Source: Actinomycetota bacterium (GTDB lineage: Bacteria; Actinomycetota; Humimicrobiia; Humimicrobiales; Humimicrobiaceae). Taken from it: a stretch of DNA of 13,729 nt. Both the position numbers and the translations under genes were made by a program. The notes under the pieces are model-generated. The model saw nothing but the letters and a program-made list of their open reading frames with translations. It was not told the origin of the DNA and searched no databases. The stretch covers positions 1 through 13,729 of the forward strand of contig VGAU01000023.1 of the NCBI GenBank assembly GCA_016870675.1. Direction: 5' to 3'. Shown one piece after another: positions 5,880 through 13,129 of this stretch (position 1 is its first letter; every line of letters starts with the position of its first letter).

Positions 5880-8800
5880 TGAAAAAGATATTAGCCCTGT
5901 TACTTGCTTTCTCATTGCTCGCCAGCGATAGTTTCGCGGCCGGCGAGCAGATAGTCTATCGCAAGGCAAAATGGCTTGGCATAAATCCGCGTATAAACCC
6001 AGACCTTCTGTCGGATGACGAGGCGATTGACGCCTCCAATATCACCCTTGATGAGACCGGCGCTTTTCAGGACAGAGATGTCTTTGGACAATATAACAAT
6101 TCCTCTGGCGTCCTCGGCTCTAATACCATAACGGGACTTTTCAAATTCTACACGACGACTTCTAAATATTTCATCGCCTGCGCTGGCTCAAAAGTCGCGC
6201 TCGGTTCCAGCGGAGCTTTCTCAACCGATATAACTCCCACCACAAATACTGTAACGAGCGGCACTTTCTGGTCTGCCTCCACATTCAATAATATCGAGTA
6301 TATGTTCAATTCTTCCGTGCCGATGATGAAGTATGATGCGGTGAAAAGCGTGCTATATCCCGCGCCTTCAACACCAACCACAAACTGCGCCTATTCAGCC
6401 ATCCACAAGGCACGCCTTTGGGCCGCAAGGTCAGATTCCTTGCCGTATAGACTTTATTATTCGAGTCTGAATAATGGCGATGACTGGACAACGACTGGTG
6501 GCTATATTAACTTGCCAGACCTGACACAGACCATAACGGGTCTGGTTTCATGGGGCGGATATTTATTCATTTTCACGGAAACTTATATCTACCGACTTTT
6601 AGGTTCAACTCCTAACGACTTCTCACTACAAAAGACCAATTCAAGCGTCGGGGCTATCGCGCCTCGCTCGATTGAGGTTTCGGATATTGGGATACTTTTT
6701 TTGTCCAGAACAGGATGTTTCAGTTTCGACGGAAACACCTCACATAAATTAAGCGATAAGGTAGAGCCGATTATAAACGATATTTCAAAGACAAATATAC
6801 AAAACGCCTGCGCTATATTCGACGGGCAGTCCAAATACTGGTTGTCTTACACGCATAAAAACGCCTCTTATAACAATAAGATTTTGATATATGACACCAT
6901 CTTAAAAGAATGGTATCCGTATGATAATCTGAATATAAACTATTTTGAAAGGGCTTACGGCGGAACGGACAGAGGAGAGCTTTACGGCGGGTCGTCCACA
7001 TCAAACGGAATAGTATGGTTACTGCAATCTGCGAGTGGGACAGAGAGTGTAACCCATTCCACGGAATCGGATTTTTTGAATAATACAACTTTCAATTCAG
7101 TAGTTTTATCTGACCCTAAAGTAGTATTGAATAAAGTGGAAGATACCCTGTCAAGCTCTGCTACAAAATTACTTTGTCATTTTAACGGAGTTGACGCGGC
7201 GAGCGCATATACTTCCGATGATAATAACGCGAGAACAGTAACTTTTGTTGGAAATGCTCAACTTGATAATGCTCAATATAAATTTGGCAATGGCAGGCAG
7301 GGTTATACATCATTATTTTTGGATGGGACGGGAGATTATGTAACCATACCTGATAGCGCTGATTGGGATTTTGGGACAGGGGATTTTACGATTGATTGTT
7401 GGCTTAGATTCAGCTCCATAGCAGGAAATATACGAATTGTATCACATGACAATACCGCCGTCGCGGAAAATGGGGACTGGTTAATACAATATAGGCAAGG
7501 AGATGGGGTATTGAGATTTACGTGGTATGATGGTGGTTGGACTACTGCGGATAGCACTTGGTCGCCATCCGTAAACACTTGGTATCATATGGCGATAGTG
7601 AGGACTGGAAACACGTTAAAATTCTTTATAGACGGGACGCAATTAGGCGCTGATAAAAGTATAACTTCTGACATAACAAGAGCTGGGATAATAGAGTTGT
7701 ATATTGGAGCAAGCAATACCCCAGACCAATACTTTGGCGGTTATTTAGACGAGGTTCATATCTTAAAAGGGGAAGCGCGATGGACAACAAATTTTACCGC
7801 CCCTGTTTATGAATACCCCTATTTTACATCGTCTGGGACAATGACAAGTCCCAATATCCAAATTAACGCCGCCGAAACAGCCGCGTTAGACACGATTTCA
7901 TGGATTGGGACATACCCATCCAATACAAAAGTAACATTCCAGACAAGAAGTGGTGCTACCAACGATTCTGTCTATTTCAATAACTGGCAGGTATGGACAT
8001 CAGCTAACACCGTTACTTTTAATACCGTAACAGACGCGACAGTAACATTCATATCTTCTGATAGTAATAATCTGAAAGTTCAGAAACCTTCCTCGGCGCA
8101 AACACGCAATATTTTGTTTTATGAGGATGAGGATAATATCTCGCCTAATTGCGCGCAGTTCCAGGCCTTCGGGGCTGTCTCGACCAATAAATACGTCGAG
8201 GCGTTTATTCCGACGACAAATCTCTCAACCTATGACTGGCTCAGTGGATGGTATAAATCACCGGCGACTGGCAATTCAGTAGAATTTTACTTTGGAGAAG
8301 GGGTATCAAGCGATAATTATGTAACCTTTAACACTGTTCAAAAAAACACATGGGAGAAATGGTATTGGTATATAGGAGAGATAACATCAACTAATAGAGA
8401 TAATGTAAACTATATTAAGGTTCGATATAAGGGCGATGTTTCTGGCAATATCATCTTGGGCGAGACAAACGCGTATAACTTCTATGATTCTGGCGATACT
8501 ATGACCTCAAGCCCAAATGACTGGTTGCAATACAGGGCAATTCTCGGAACAAATAACTCAAGTCAAACCCCGCAGCTTGCATTAGTAACGCTTATCTATA
8601 CTCCCGCCAGCGGCACAAATGAGGCGGCTCTTTCAAGTTATTATCATACCAAATGGCTTACTTTTGGGACGCCGCAAATTAACAAGCAATTTACCGATTT
8701 TTTTGTTGATGTGTTCACTGATAAGGACAGCGCGTTAGAGAATTTTTACTTTGACTATGATATAGATAACGGTGCGAGGACAGGCACGATAACGATAGCG

Positions 8801-8965
8801 TCCTCTAACACCGTTACCGATAACTCCGTCAAGGTAAGAAAGTATTTTCCGTCGTCCGTATATGGAAAGACTTTGCAATTAAAATACAGAAACCCTAACG
8901 CCAAGACCTCGAAACATACCATCCGCGCGGTCGAAATAAGAGCGAAAACCGAACCCGTAAATTGA
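5879..8965 (+). CDS. Tail nozzle / DNA-stabilisation-type protein with signal peptide and inserted LamG domain
   Basis: The protein has 1028 residues. Residues 1-20 look like a Sec signal peptide (MKKILALLLAFSLLASDSFA before Ala21). Residues about 27-400 match the start and propeller part of podovirus nozzle/stabilisation proteins: AKWLGINPRINPDLLSDDEA, RLWAARSDSLPYRLYYSS, GLVSWGGYLFIFTETYIYRL and a GCFSFDGN loop. Residues about 430-650 are a LamG/concanavalin-like domain (LFLDGTGDYVTIPDSADWDF, later YLDEVHILKGEARW). Residues about 655-715 and 880-915 look like two halves of one beta domain (TISWIGTYPSNTKVTFQTRS; WLQYRAILGTNNSSQTPQLA), split by a jelly-roll-like segment at 735-875. Residues 919-1028 (HTKWLTFGTPQINKQF, FYFDYDI) return to the usual nozzle C-terminus. 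It should form the hexameric tail tube below the adaptor, with the inserts probably displayed outward for carbohydrate binding. The ribosome binding site is weak, so the start probably relies on coupling to the adaptor gene. Confidence 0.8.
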   Translation: MKKILALLLAFSLLASDSFAAGEQIVYRKAKWLGINPRINPDLLSDDEAIDASNITLDETGAFQDRDVFGQYNNSSGVLGSNTITGLFKFYTTTSKYFIACAGSKVALGSSGAFSTDITPTTNTVTSGTFWSASTFNNIEYMFNSSVPMMKYDAVKSVLYPAPSTPTTNCAYSAIHKARLWAARSDSLPYRLYYSSLNNGDDWTTTGGYINLPDLTQTITGLVSWGGYLFIFTETYIYRLLGSTPNDFSLQKTNSSVGAIAPRSIEVSDIGILFLSRTGCFSFDGNTSHKLSDKVEPIINDISKTNIQNACAIFDGQSKYWLSYTHKNASYNNKILIYDTILKEWYPYDNLNINYFERAYGGTDRGELYGGSSTSNGIVWLLQSASGTESVTHSTESDFLNNTTFNSVVLSDPKVVLNKVEDTLSSSATKLLCHFNGVDAASAYTSDDNNARTVTFVGNAQLDNAQYKFGNGRQGYTSLFLDGTGDYVTIPDSADWDFGTGDFTIDCWLRFSSIAGNIRIVSHDNTAVAENGDWLIQYRQGDGVLRFTWYDGGWTTADSTWSPSVNTWYHMAIVRTGNTLKFFIDGTQLGADKSITSDITRAGIIELYIGASNTPDQYFGGYLDEVHILKGEARWTTNFTAPVYEYPYFTSSGTMTSPNIQINAAETAALDTISWIGTYPSNTKVTFQTRSGATNDSVYFNNWQVWTSANTVTFNTVTDATVTFISSDSNNLKVQKPSSAQTRNILFYEDEDNISPNCAQFQAFGAVSTNKYVEAFIPTTNLSTYDWLSGWYKSPATGNSVEFYFGEGVSSDNYVTFNTVQKNTWEKWYWYIGEITSTNRDNVNYIKVRYKGDVSGNIILGETNAYNFYDSGDTMTSSPNDWLQYRAILGTNNSSQTPQLALVTLIYTPASGTNEAALSSYYHTKWLTFGTPQINKQFTDFFVDVFTDKDSALENFYFDYDIDNGARTGTITIASSNTVTDNSVKVRKYFPSSVYGKTLQLKYRNPNAKTSKHTIRAVEIRAKTEPVN

Positions 8966-8975
8966 AGGAGAGATT

Positions 8976-9224
8976 ATGATAAAGATGTCCGTAGAGATAC
9001 CTGAGATTTGGGATGTATCAAACCCCGACTCCGTAAGACAATGGATGGTGGCCGTGAAACAATATTGCGAGGAGCTGGCGCGCAAGGCCCAGAGTTTACA
9101 GATGGAGTTAAGGAGTGGCGCGCCTACGATCGACGATGTGGAAGAAGGCGAATTCGTCAGAGCAACGAATAATAATATATATACGAAATTGAATAATGTA
9201 ATCCGAACTATATCAACATCTTAA
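8976..9224 (+). CDS. Small hypothetical virion-region protein
   Basis: This 82-residue protein has AAGGAG six bases before ATG 8976. It begins with a proline-rich stretch (VEIPEIWDVSNPDSVRQW), continues as a helix (MVAVKQYCEELARKAQSLQM) and ends in a polar region (NNNIYTKLNNVIRTISTS). It lies between the nozzle and the ejection-type proteins, where podoviruses often have small morphogenesis or tail-needle-like proteins. I recognise no family. The helix could be a short coiled coil. It is likely to be virion-associated from context only. Confidence 0.65.
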   Translation: MIKMSVEIPEIWDVSNPDSVRQWMVAVKQYCEELARKAQSLQMELRSGAPTIDDVEEGEFVRATNNNIYTKLNNVIRTISTS

Positions 9225-9237
9225 AAAGGAGAAGAAT

Positions 9238-9864
9238 ATGCCACTTCCAGTATGGGCTATACCAGCGGCGATGACCGCTGTTTCGGCAGGTATGAGTCTG
9301 TTTGGTAGAAAAAAGAAACAAGACGTCTCTGACCCTCTGGCAGGCATACGAGGACAACTCCAGGCCCTTGCGGGTCAAGTTCCAGCTCTCGTAGCACGAC
9401 AGAAAGAGTTGATAGGCCAACGCTTCGCAGAGGCGAAAAGGGAAGGCATACAGGATATAGGTGAAGACGTCTACGCTGGCAGAGGATTAGGCCGAACGTC
9501 TATTTACGACAGGTTACGGACAGAGTTGGTGGATAAACTCGCCAAATCTCAAGCGGAGGCGGAACTCTCCGCGGAGTTCGGCGGCCTGCAACAGCAGGCG
9601 AGTATTTTAGGCGGAACTGCTGGAATGTATCCGACAGCGCAACCTGCCGAAGAAGGCCCATCGACACTGTCTAAAATCTTGGGCGCTGGCACAAGTCTTT
9701 TGGCGCAAAACTGGCTGGAAGAACAAAGTATGAAAAGACTTGGAAAAATATTAGGACAAGGTGAAACTGGAATTACTCCGACAACTGGCAGGAGTTTTTT
9801 TACACCTGAAACTTGGGCCGATATCTTGGCCTCAAAAAGAGGTTCTTCAATCTTATTAGCATAA
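9238..9864 (+). CDS. Putative internal virion / ejection protein, smaller
   Basis: This 208-residue protein has AAAAAGGAGAAG upstream. Residues about 4-22 are hydrophobic (PVWAIPAAMTAVSAGMSLFG), followed by basic RKKK. Long glutamine- and alanine-rich helices follow (GIRGQLQALAGQVPALVARQ; SQAEAELSAEFGGLQQQASI), with glycine-rich turns between. This composition, an N-terminal membrane-active segment plus Ala/Gln/Gly-rich helices, is typical of podovirus ejection proteins that leave the capsid with the DNA and help it cross the cell envelope. It sits directly before a larger ejection-type gene, as in other podoviruses. There is no enzymatic motif. The C-terminal part (GRSFFTPETWADILASKRGS) is a separate small segment. 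Confidence 0.6.
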   Translation: MPLPVWAIPAAMTAVSAGMSLFGRKKKQDVSDPLAGIRGQLQALAGQVPALVARQKELIGQRFAEAKREGIQDIGEDVYAGRGLGRTSIYDRLRTELVDKLAKSQAEAELSAEFGGLQQQASILGGTAGMYPTAQPAEEGPSTLSKILGAGTSLLAQNWLEEQSMKRLGKILGQGETGITPTTGRSFFTPETWADILASKRGSSILLA

Positions 9865-9876
9865 AGGAGAAATCCT

Positions 9877-11847
9877 ATGGCTCGTGATGAGTTTAGGGAC
9901 ATTGTAGAAAGTATCTTACAGGGCGGCATACAAGGCCTCTCCGCGGCTCAGCAGAATGAGATGGCTATGAGGAAAGAGTTGTATAAGGAGATGCTGAAAT
10001 CTACGATTACACAGAAGATGCAAGAGCGCACATTGAAAGGTTTGGATTTAAGCAAATATGATGTATCTGTCGGGCCGAGTGGGATTACTTATAAGCCGAA
10101 ATCTGAAGCTGATATATTAAAAGATATTCAAGCAAAAGAAGAAATGGAATGGATGACTGGCAAACAACCTTTGATTCCACGGACTACACCAGAATTTGCT
10201 ACATCAATGACAACAAAACAACCTTCTGAAGCTACTAATTTAATACCAATAGAATTTGATAAATTTGGTAGACCTACAAAATATAAGGATTTAACTGCCG
10301 AAACAGAGGAATTAAAAAGAAAAAAAGAAGTTGAATTTGATGTCAAAAAACAACAACTTGCGAAAGATTTGGATAGCTTTTTTTCTGTTGATGATTTAAT
10401 AGATAGAGCTGAAGGTGGATTTTGGGAAACAAGAAAAGCAGGATTATCTTCAAAGATACGAGCATTATCACAAGAAGGAATAAAAGGATATGCTGCACGG
10501 ACACATGATGCGGTAACAAAAAGACTGAGAGTTCAACTTGTAAGAGCCGCTGGAGATGTAGGAAATATAAATATAGTGGAACAACAAGCTGCAGAACAGA
10601 TGGTTCCTGGATTCTTTGACTCTAAAGGATCGGCTGAAATTAAAAGAGCTTTTTTGAAAGAAGTAACAAAAGCCATTAACAGTAACGATGCTAATGGTGT
10701 TAGAGTGGTAATTCAAAAGTTTATGGAGACAGAAGCATATCAGAAGCCATCAAATATCCCATCATCACAAAAATCATTATTGCCTATGGCGGAAAAAAAA
10801 GGCGTTGGTGAAGTAACACTTGGCGAAATAGGAGAAAAAGCATTTCTCCCATTAAAGAAATTATTTGAGCCAATAAGCGGACAAGGAAAAGATATTCTTG
10901 CTGGGCCATTAGCACCAACATCAATCATGAAAGCGACACAGGAAATTTCGGGTGAAATACGAGAATTCGCAAAACCTCGATTATTCGGAGAACCAAAAAA
11001 TGCAATAATGAATTTTGCCGCATCGGTGGCCTCTGACCCAATGACTTATGTTGGATATGGAAGACCAGAGTTTTTGAAAAACGCATGGGATTTATTTAAG
11101 AAAGCAACGCCACGATTATTTACTCCATCACAGGTAAAAATAGAAACTGATGCTACACAGGCAGTATTGCGCGGAACTAAAGACTATATGGGTAAGGTAT
11201 TTAATCAACTTTATCAAAATGCCGATAATATTGCCTATGACCCAAAACTCGCAAAAAATATCATACAAAATATCGATATGCCAAAAGAAATCGAAAAACA
11301 AATATTGGCTATCGGAAAAATTGATACAATTGGTAAGGCTCGACAACTTTATGAAGTAGTAAAAACTAAAGTTCCACAGATTGCGTGGAAAGGTAAGACA
11401 TTAGGAAAAGGGGGATTAGCATATAAAGGATTGCGATTCAAAAACGCCGCTACAGCCATCAAAGATTCCTATATGAATGTAATTAAACAGAATGATCCAA
11501 ATCTTTATAGGGTGATTGATTATTTTGATGACTATGTGAGCAAAAATGTTTATCCACTTCTCGAAAGAATTGGCTACAAAGTAGGTTTAAGAGGAACTCC
11601 GACTTCCGCACCTTTAGAATCAATGTTCAGCCCTGGTGGAGGAGCTGCAACCGAAAAGATTTTGTTTGGAAGAATGCCACAGAATATTGAGAAATTTAAG
11701 CATTATTTGCCTAAAGAATATAAGGCAGATTTAGAACAACTAATAGATAAAGCAAGCCGTGTAGTAAGAGTGTGGGGAAAATATCAAGGAAGACAAGCAA
11801 TAAAGCCGTGGCTATATTTTATGGCGAGACGCGGAACTTATTTATAA
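9877..11847 (+). CDS. Putative internal virion / ejection protein, larger
   Basis: This 656-residue protein has AAAGGAG before ATG 9877. The N-terminus is a helical glutamine-rich segment (VESILQGGIQGLSAAQQNEM). Residues about 167-268 contain the pattern LRVQLVRAAGDVGNIN followed by AAEQMVPGFFDSKGSAEIKR, close to a motif I know from phage internal or DNA-transfer proteins (an R-GE-G-LS stretch, then LPG-DS). The rest is lysine-rich and helical with no visible peptidase or muramidase motif; the C-terminus is AIKPWLYFMARRGTYL. A role in DNA ejection is inferred from position and composition. The first 200 bases resemble the genes before it. From about 10090 the sequence becomes clearly AT-richer, with mostly A- or T-ending codons, suggesting a recombinant origin. 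The last 29 bases overlap a convergent minus-strand gene. Confidence 0.6.
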   Translation: MARDEFRDIVESILQGGIQGLSAAQQNEMAMRKELYKEMLKSTITQKMQERTLKGLDLSKYDVSVGPSGITYKPKSEADILKDIQAKEEMEWMTGKQPLIPRTTPEFATSMTTKQPSEATNLIPIEFDKFGRPTKYKDLTAETEELKRKKEVEFDVKKQQLAKDLDSFFSVDDLIDRAEGGFWETRKAGLSSKIRALSQEGIKGYAARTHDAVTKRLRVQLVRAAGDVGNINIVEQQAAEQMVPGFFDSKGSAEIKRAFLKEVTKAINSNDANGVRVVIQKFMETEAYQKPSNIPSSQKSLLPMAEKKGVGEVTLGEIGEKAFLPLKKLFEPISGQGKDILAGPLAPTSIMKATQEISGEIREFAKPRLFGEPKNAIMNFAASVASDPMTYVGYGRPEFLKNAWDLFKKATPRLFTPSQVKIETDATQAVLRGTKDYMGKVFNQLYQNADNIAYDPKLAKNIIQNIDMPKEIEKQILAIGKIDTIGKARQLYEVVKTKVPQIAWKGKTLGKGGLAYKGLRFKNAATAIKDSYMNVIKQNDPNLYRVIDYFDDYVSKNVYPLLERIGYKVGLRGTPTSAPLESMFSPGGGAATEKILFGRMPQNIEKFKHYLPKEYKADLEQLIDKASRVVRVWGKYQGRQAIKPWLYFMARRGTYL

Positions 11848-12067
11848 AAGAATAGAATAGATTAAATGTTCCAAGCAATAAACCTATTCCTATTGAATAT
11901 CCTATATATTTTGTAACAATCCACAATTTTTGACGTAAATTTATTATAGGAAAATTAAAAAGTTTTATAGTTTCTTCGATGACAGTTTTGATACCAACAA
12001 TGCAAAATATAATGGTAAATGGAAGACCGATATATAAAAATATATTTTCGAAAATTTTAGAATTCAT
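11819..12067 (-). CDS. Small multi-TM membrane protein, moron-like
   Basis: This 82-residue protein is on the minus strand, convergent with the structural genes and overlapping the previous gene by 29 bases at its 3' end. Two membrane stretches are clear: ENIFLYIGLPFTIIFCIVGI near the start and LWIVTKYIGYSIGIGLLLGT near the end, with a short loop between. The start ATG (12065-12067) has a GAGATGATGG purine run upstream. A separate minus-strand promoter lies at 12126-12099. A lone, oppositely oriented membrane gene with its own promoter at the end of a structural operon is the usual form of a phage moron, such as a superinfection-exclusion or membrane-altering protein. That role is inferred; the sequence itself shows only membrane segments. 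Confidence 0.6.
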   Translation of the reverse strand: MNSKIFENIFLYIGLPFTIIFCIVGIKTVIEETIKLFNFPIINLRQKLWIVTKYIGYSIGIGLLLGTFNLFYSFINKFRVSP

Positions 12068-12098
12068 TCCATCATCTCATTTATGACTAATCCAGTTG

Positions 12099-12126
12099 AG
12101 TATACCATATCCCTATGGAAAATCAA
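12099..12126 (-). promoter_or_regulatory. Minus-strand promoter TTGATT-16-TATACT for the membrane gene
   Basis: Read on the minus strand, TTGATT (12126-12121) and TATACT (12104-12099) are separated by 16 bases. Transcription would start near 12092, about 25 bases before the ATG at 12067. The -10 sequence is the same as in the two plus-strand promoters at 12511 and 13336. Confidence 0.55.
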
Positions 12127-12372
12127 GCCACCTCATTAAAAAATCTCCTCACGGACACCGACCGACATAAACTTAAAACCCTCGCCGTATCCTTAAAGAA
12201 GAAAGAAGTTGACCTCGCCTCATATAAAGACACCCTCGCCAATATCCTGCGCCGGATGTATGACCTGACAGCCATAGTCCAGAAAGCCATCCGCCGGACA
12301 GAGCAGGAACAGGGGGACTGCAATACCATCATTGCCGAGATAAAGGACGTCCTGGGGGAAATGCTCGTCTAA
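12115..12372 (+). CDS. Small helical hypothetical protein
   Basis: This 85-residue protein is read from ATG 12115. It is almost entirely helical, with many charged residues and heptad-like spacing (LLTDTDRHKLKTLAVSLKKK; NILRRMYDLTAIVQKAIRRT), and ends GEMLV. Codons are rich in C and G at the third position, unlike the AT-rich gene just to the left, which supports a real and distinct gene. No ribosome binding site precedes the ATG. Its first bases overlap the -35 region of the divergent minus-strand promoter, and a weak TATACC on the plus strand lies 9-14 bases upstream. The mRNA may therefore be leaderless or read from further upstream. The function is unknown; a coiled-coil or DNA-associated accessory protein is possible. 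Confidence 0.6.
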   Translation: MENQATSLKNLLTDTDRHKLKTLAVSLKKKEVDLASYKDTLANILRRMYDLTAIVQKAIRRTEQEQGDCNTIIAEIKDVLGEMLV

Positions 12373-12487
12373 AAATCCTCGCCACGTTCGCTCCAGAGCC
12401 ACTTTATTTAAGCCAGCCATATCAGATTATCAACTTTTTCAAGCACAAAATCCAAAGTTGGGAATCCAAACTATTTTAACTTTTTTC

Positions 12488-12516
12488 TTGCAAAAGTGGG
12501 AAACATAGTGTATACT
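12488..12516 (+). promoter_or_regulatory. Sigma-70-type promoter TTGCAA-17-TATACT
   Basis: TTGCAA (12488-12493) and TATACT (12511-12516) are spaced by 17 bases, the ideal distance. The start site should be near 12523, so the boxA-like element at 12534 lies about 11 bases into the transcript. The 115 bases upstream (12373-12487) hold no gene. They include a direct repeat AATCCAAA (12449-12456 and 12463-12470) close to the -35 region that could be an operator. Confidence 0.7.
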
Positions 12517-12533
12517 TACTACTGACGATTGAA

Positions 12534-12580
12534 GCTCTTTGACAATACCGGACGGCACGGCGCAGCGAAGCGAGCGGCGC
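12534..12580 (+). promoter_or_regulatory. nut-like antitermination site: boxA plus GC hairpin
   Basis: GCTCTTTGACAA at 12534-12545 matches the bacterial rRNA boxA element (GCTCTTTAACAA) at all but one base. About 14 bases later a GC hairpin is possible: GCGC (12560-12563) with GCGC (12577-12580), an A-G mismatch, then GC (12565-12566) with GC (12574-12575) and a seven-base loop. boxA followed by a hairpin is the plan of lambda nut sites and of rRNA leaders, which recruit NusB and NusE and make RNA polymerase resist termination. The TTGACA inside this sequence is not a -35 box because no -10 lies at the right distance. Confidence 0.5.
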
Positions 12581-12591
12581 ATAATAACGCT

Positions 12592-12625
12592 GATGAATAC
12601 TGGCGGCGGTGCTAAGGGGTGCAAG
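12592..12625 (+). other. Segment resembling the 5' end of 16S rRNA
   Basis: In the untranslated leader, GATGAA, CTGGCGGCG, TGCT, AA and TGCAAG occur in the same order and nearly the same spacing as in the conserved start of bacterial 16S rRNA (GATGAACGCTGGCGGCG, then TGCTTAACACATGCAAG). By eye about 26 of 34 positions match with small gaps. It ends right before the ribosome binding site of the gene at 12636. It could be mimicry of an rRNA leader or a captured fragment; a chance match cannot be excluded without a search. Confidence 0.4.
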
Positions 12626-12635
12626 AAAGGAAAAC

Positions 12636-13016
12636 ATGAACTATACAAAACACCAAGAATTGTATTCTGCATTTTGCGATAACAACTTCAAAAAGATAAA
12701 TGATATTTCAGCTAACAACATGCGTATAACTTTTTGGAGTAATGGAACAGAGATTTTTATACTCCAAGAATTTATCGCAAATGGCGATGATGTAGAAGGA
12801 TATGAACTATATAAACGAGCGGGCAAAACTAACTTACACCAAGAAACCCTGAATATCATAAATGGTGAAGAACAAGCCCAGGACATAGTTCATATTCTCA
12901 AAGACAAGCTCCATCGTCGCAACCTTCAAATCGCTAACCTCAAGAAGCAATTAGGGGAATTGAAAAAAGATGGCATTGTAAGACGATATAGTGATGGCCA
13001 TCCAAGATTTGATTAG
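12636..13016 (+). CDS. Hypothetical protein with C-terminal coiled coil
   Basis: This 126-residue protein starts at ATG 12636 with GAAAGGA about seven bases upstream; an in-frame GTG at 12609 lies inside the rRNA-like leader and is less likely. The N-terminal half is mixed alpha/beta (YSAFCDNNFKKINDIS; MRITFWSNGTEIFILQEF). The C-terminal half is a long charged helix (AQDIVHILKDKLHRRNLQIA, then LKKQLGELKKDG), likely a coiled coil, followed by a short basic tail ending HPRFD. No known family is evident. It is the first gene behind the strong promoter and boxA leader, so it may be an early gene, perhaps with a role in transcription or host takeover. That last point is inferred from position only. 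Confidence 0.65.
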   Translation: MNYTKHQELYSAFCDNNFKKINDISANNMRITFWSNGTEIFILQEFIANGDDVEGYELYKRAGKTNLHQETLNIINGEEQAQDIVHILKDKLHRRNLQIANLKKQLGELKKDGIVRRYSDGHPRFD

Positions 13017-13040
13017 CATTTAACCGTTAACCAACAACAC

Positions 13041-13116
13041 GGCCCATAGGCCACAACCGCACCCTCGTCTGGTATTGTTGCTCAATCGGTAAAGTCAGTT
13101 GAGACCATAACAAGGT
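13041..13116 (+). other. Intergenic leader with small hairpins
   Basis: The 113 bases between the genes at 12636 and 13130 carry three short possible hairpins: GGCC-CATA-GGCC at 13041-13052, CTCAA pairing with TTGAG around 13081-13103, and GACC pairing with GGTC around 13103-13116. The middle part contains GCTCAATCGGTAAAG, which resembles a tRNA D arm, but no full tRNA can be folded. No promoter is obvious, so the RHH gene may share the transcript from 12523. Confidence 0.25.
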
Positions 13117-13129
13117 CGAAAGCGAAAAG

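Noticed and set aside
12123..12420. Minus-strand frames opposite the gene at 12115
   Set aside because: Their products are rich in Ser, Arg and Cys without regular structure, as expected of shadows, while the plus-strand product is a regular helical protein.
12454..12486. Terminator between the genes at 12115 and 12636 (AAAGTT pairing with AACTTT before T residues)
   Set aside because: The stem is only six AT-rich pairs with a long loop, and the T run overlaps the -35 region of a good promoter.
12539..12568. TTGACA as a -35 box of a second promoter
   Set aside because: No -10-like hexamer lies 16-18 bases downstream (the sequence there is GC-rich). The bases are better explained as part of the boxA-like element.
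13065..13125. tRNA-like segment with a D-arm-like GCTCAATCGGTAAAG
   Set aside because: No seven-base acceptor stem, anticodon arm or proper T arm can be formed around it.
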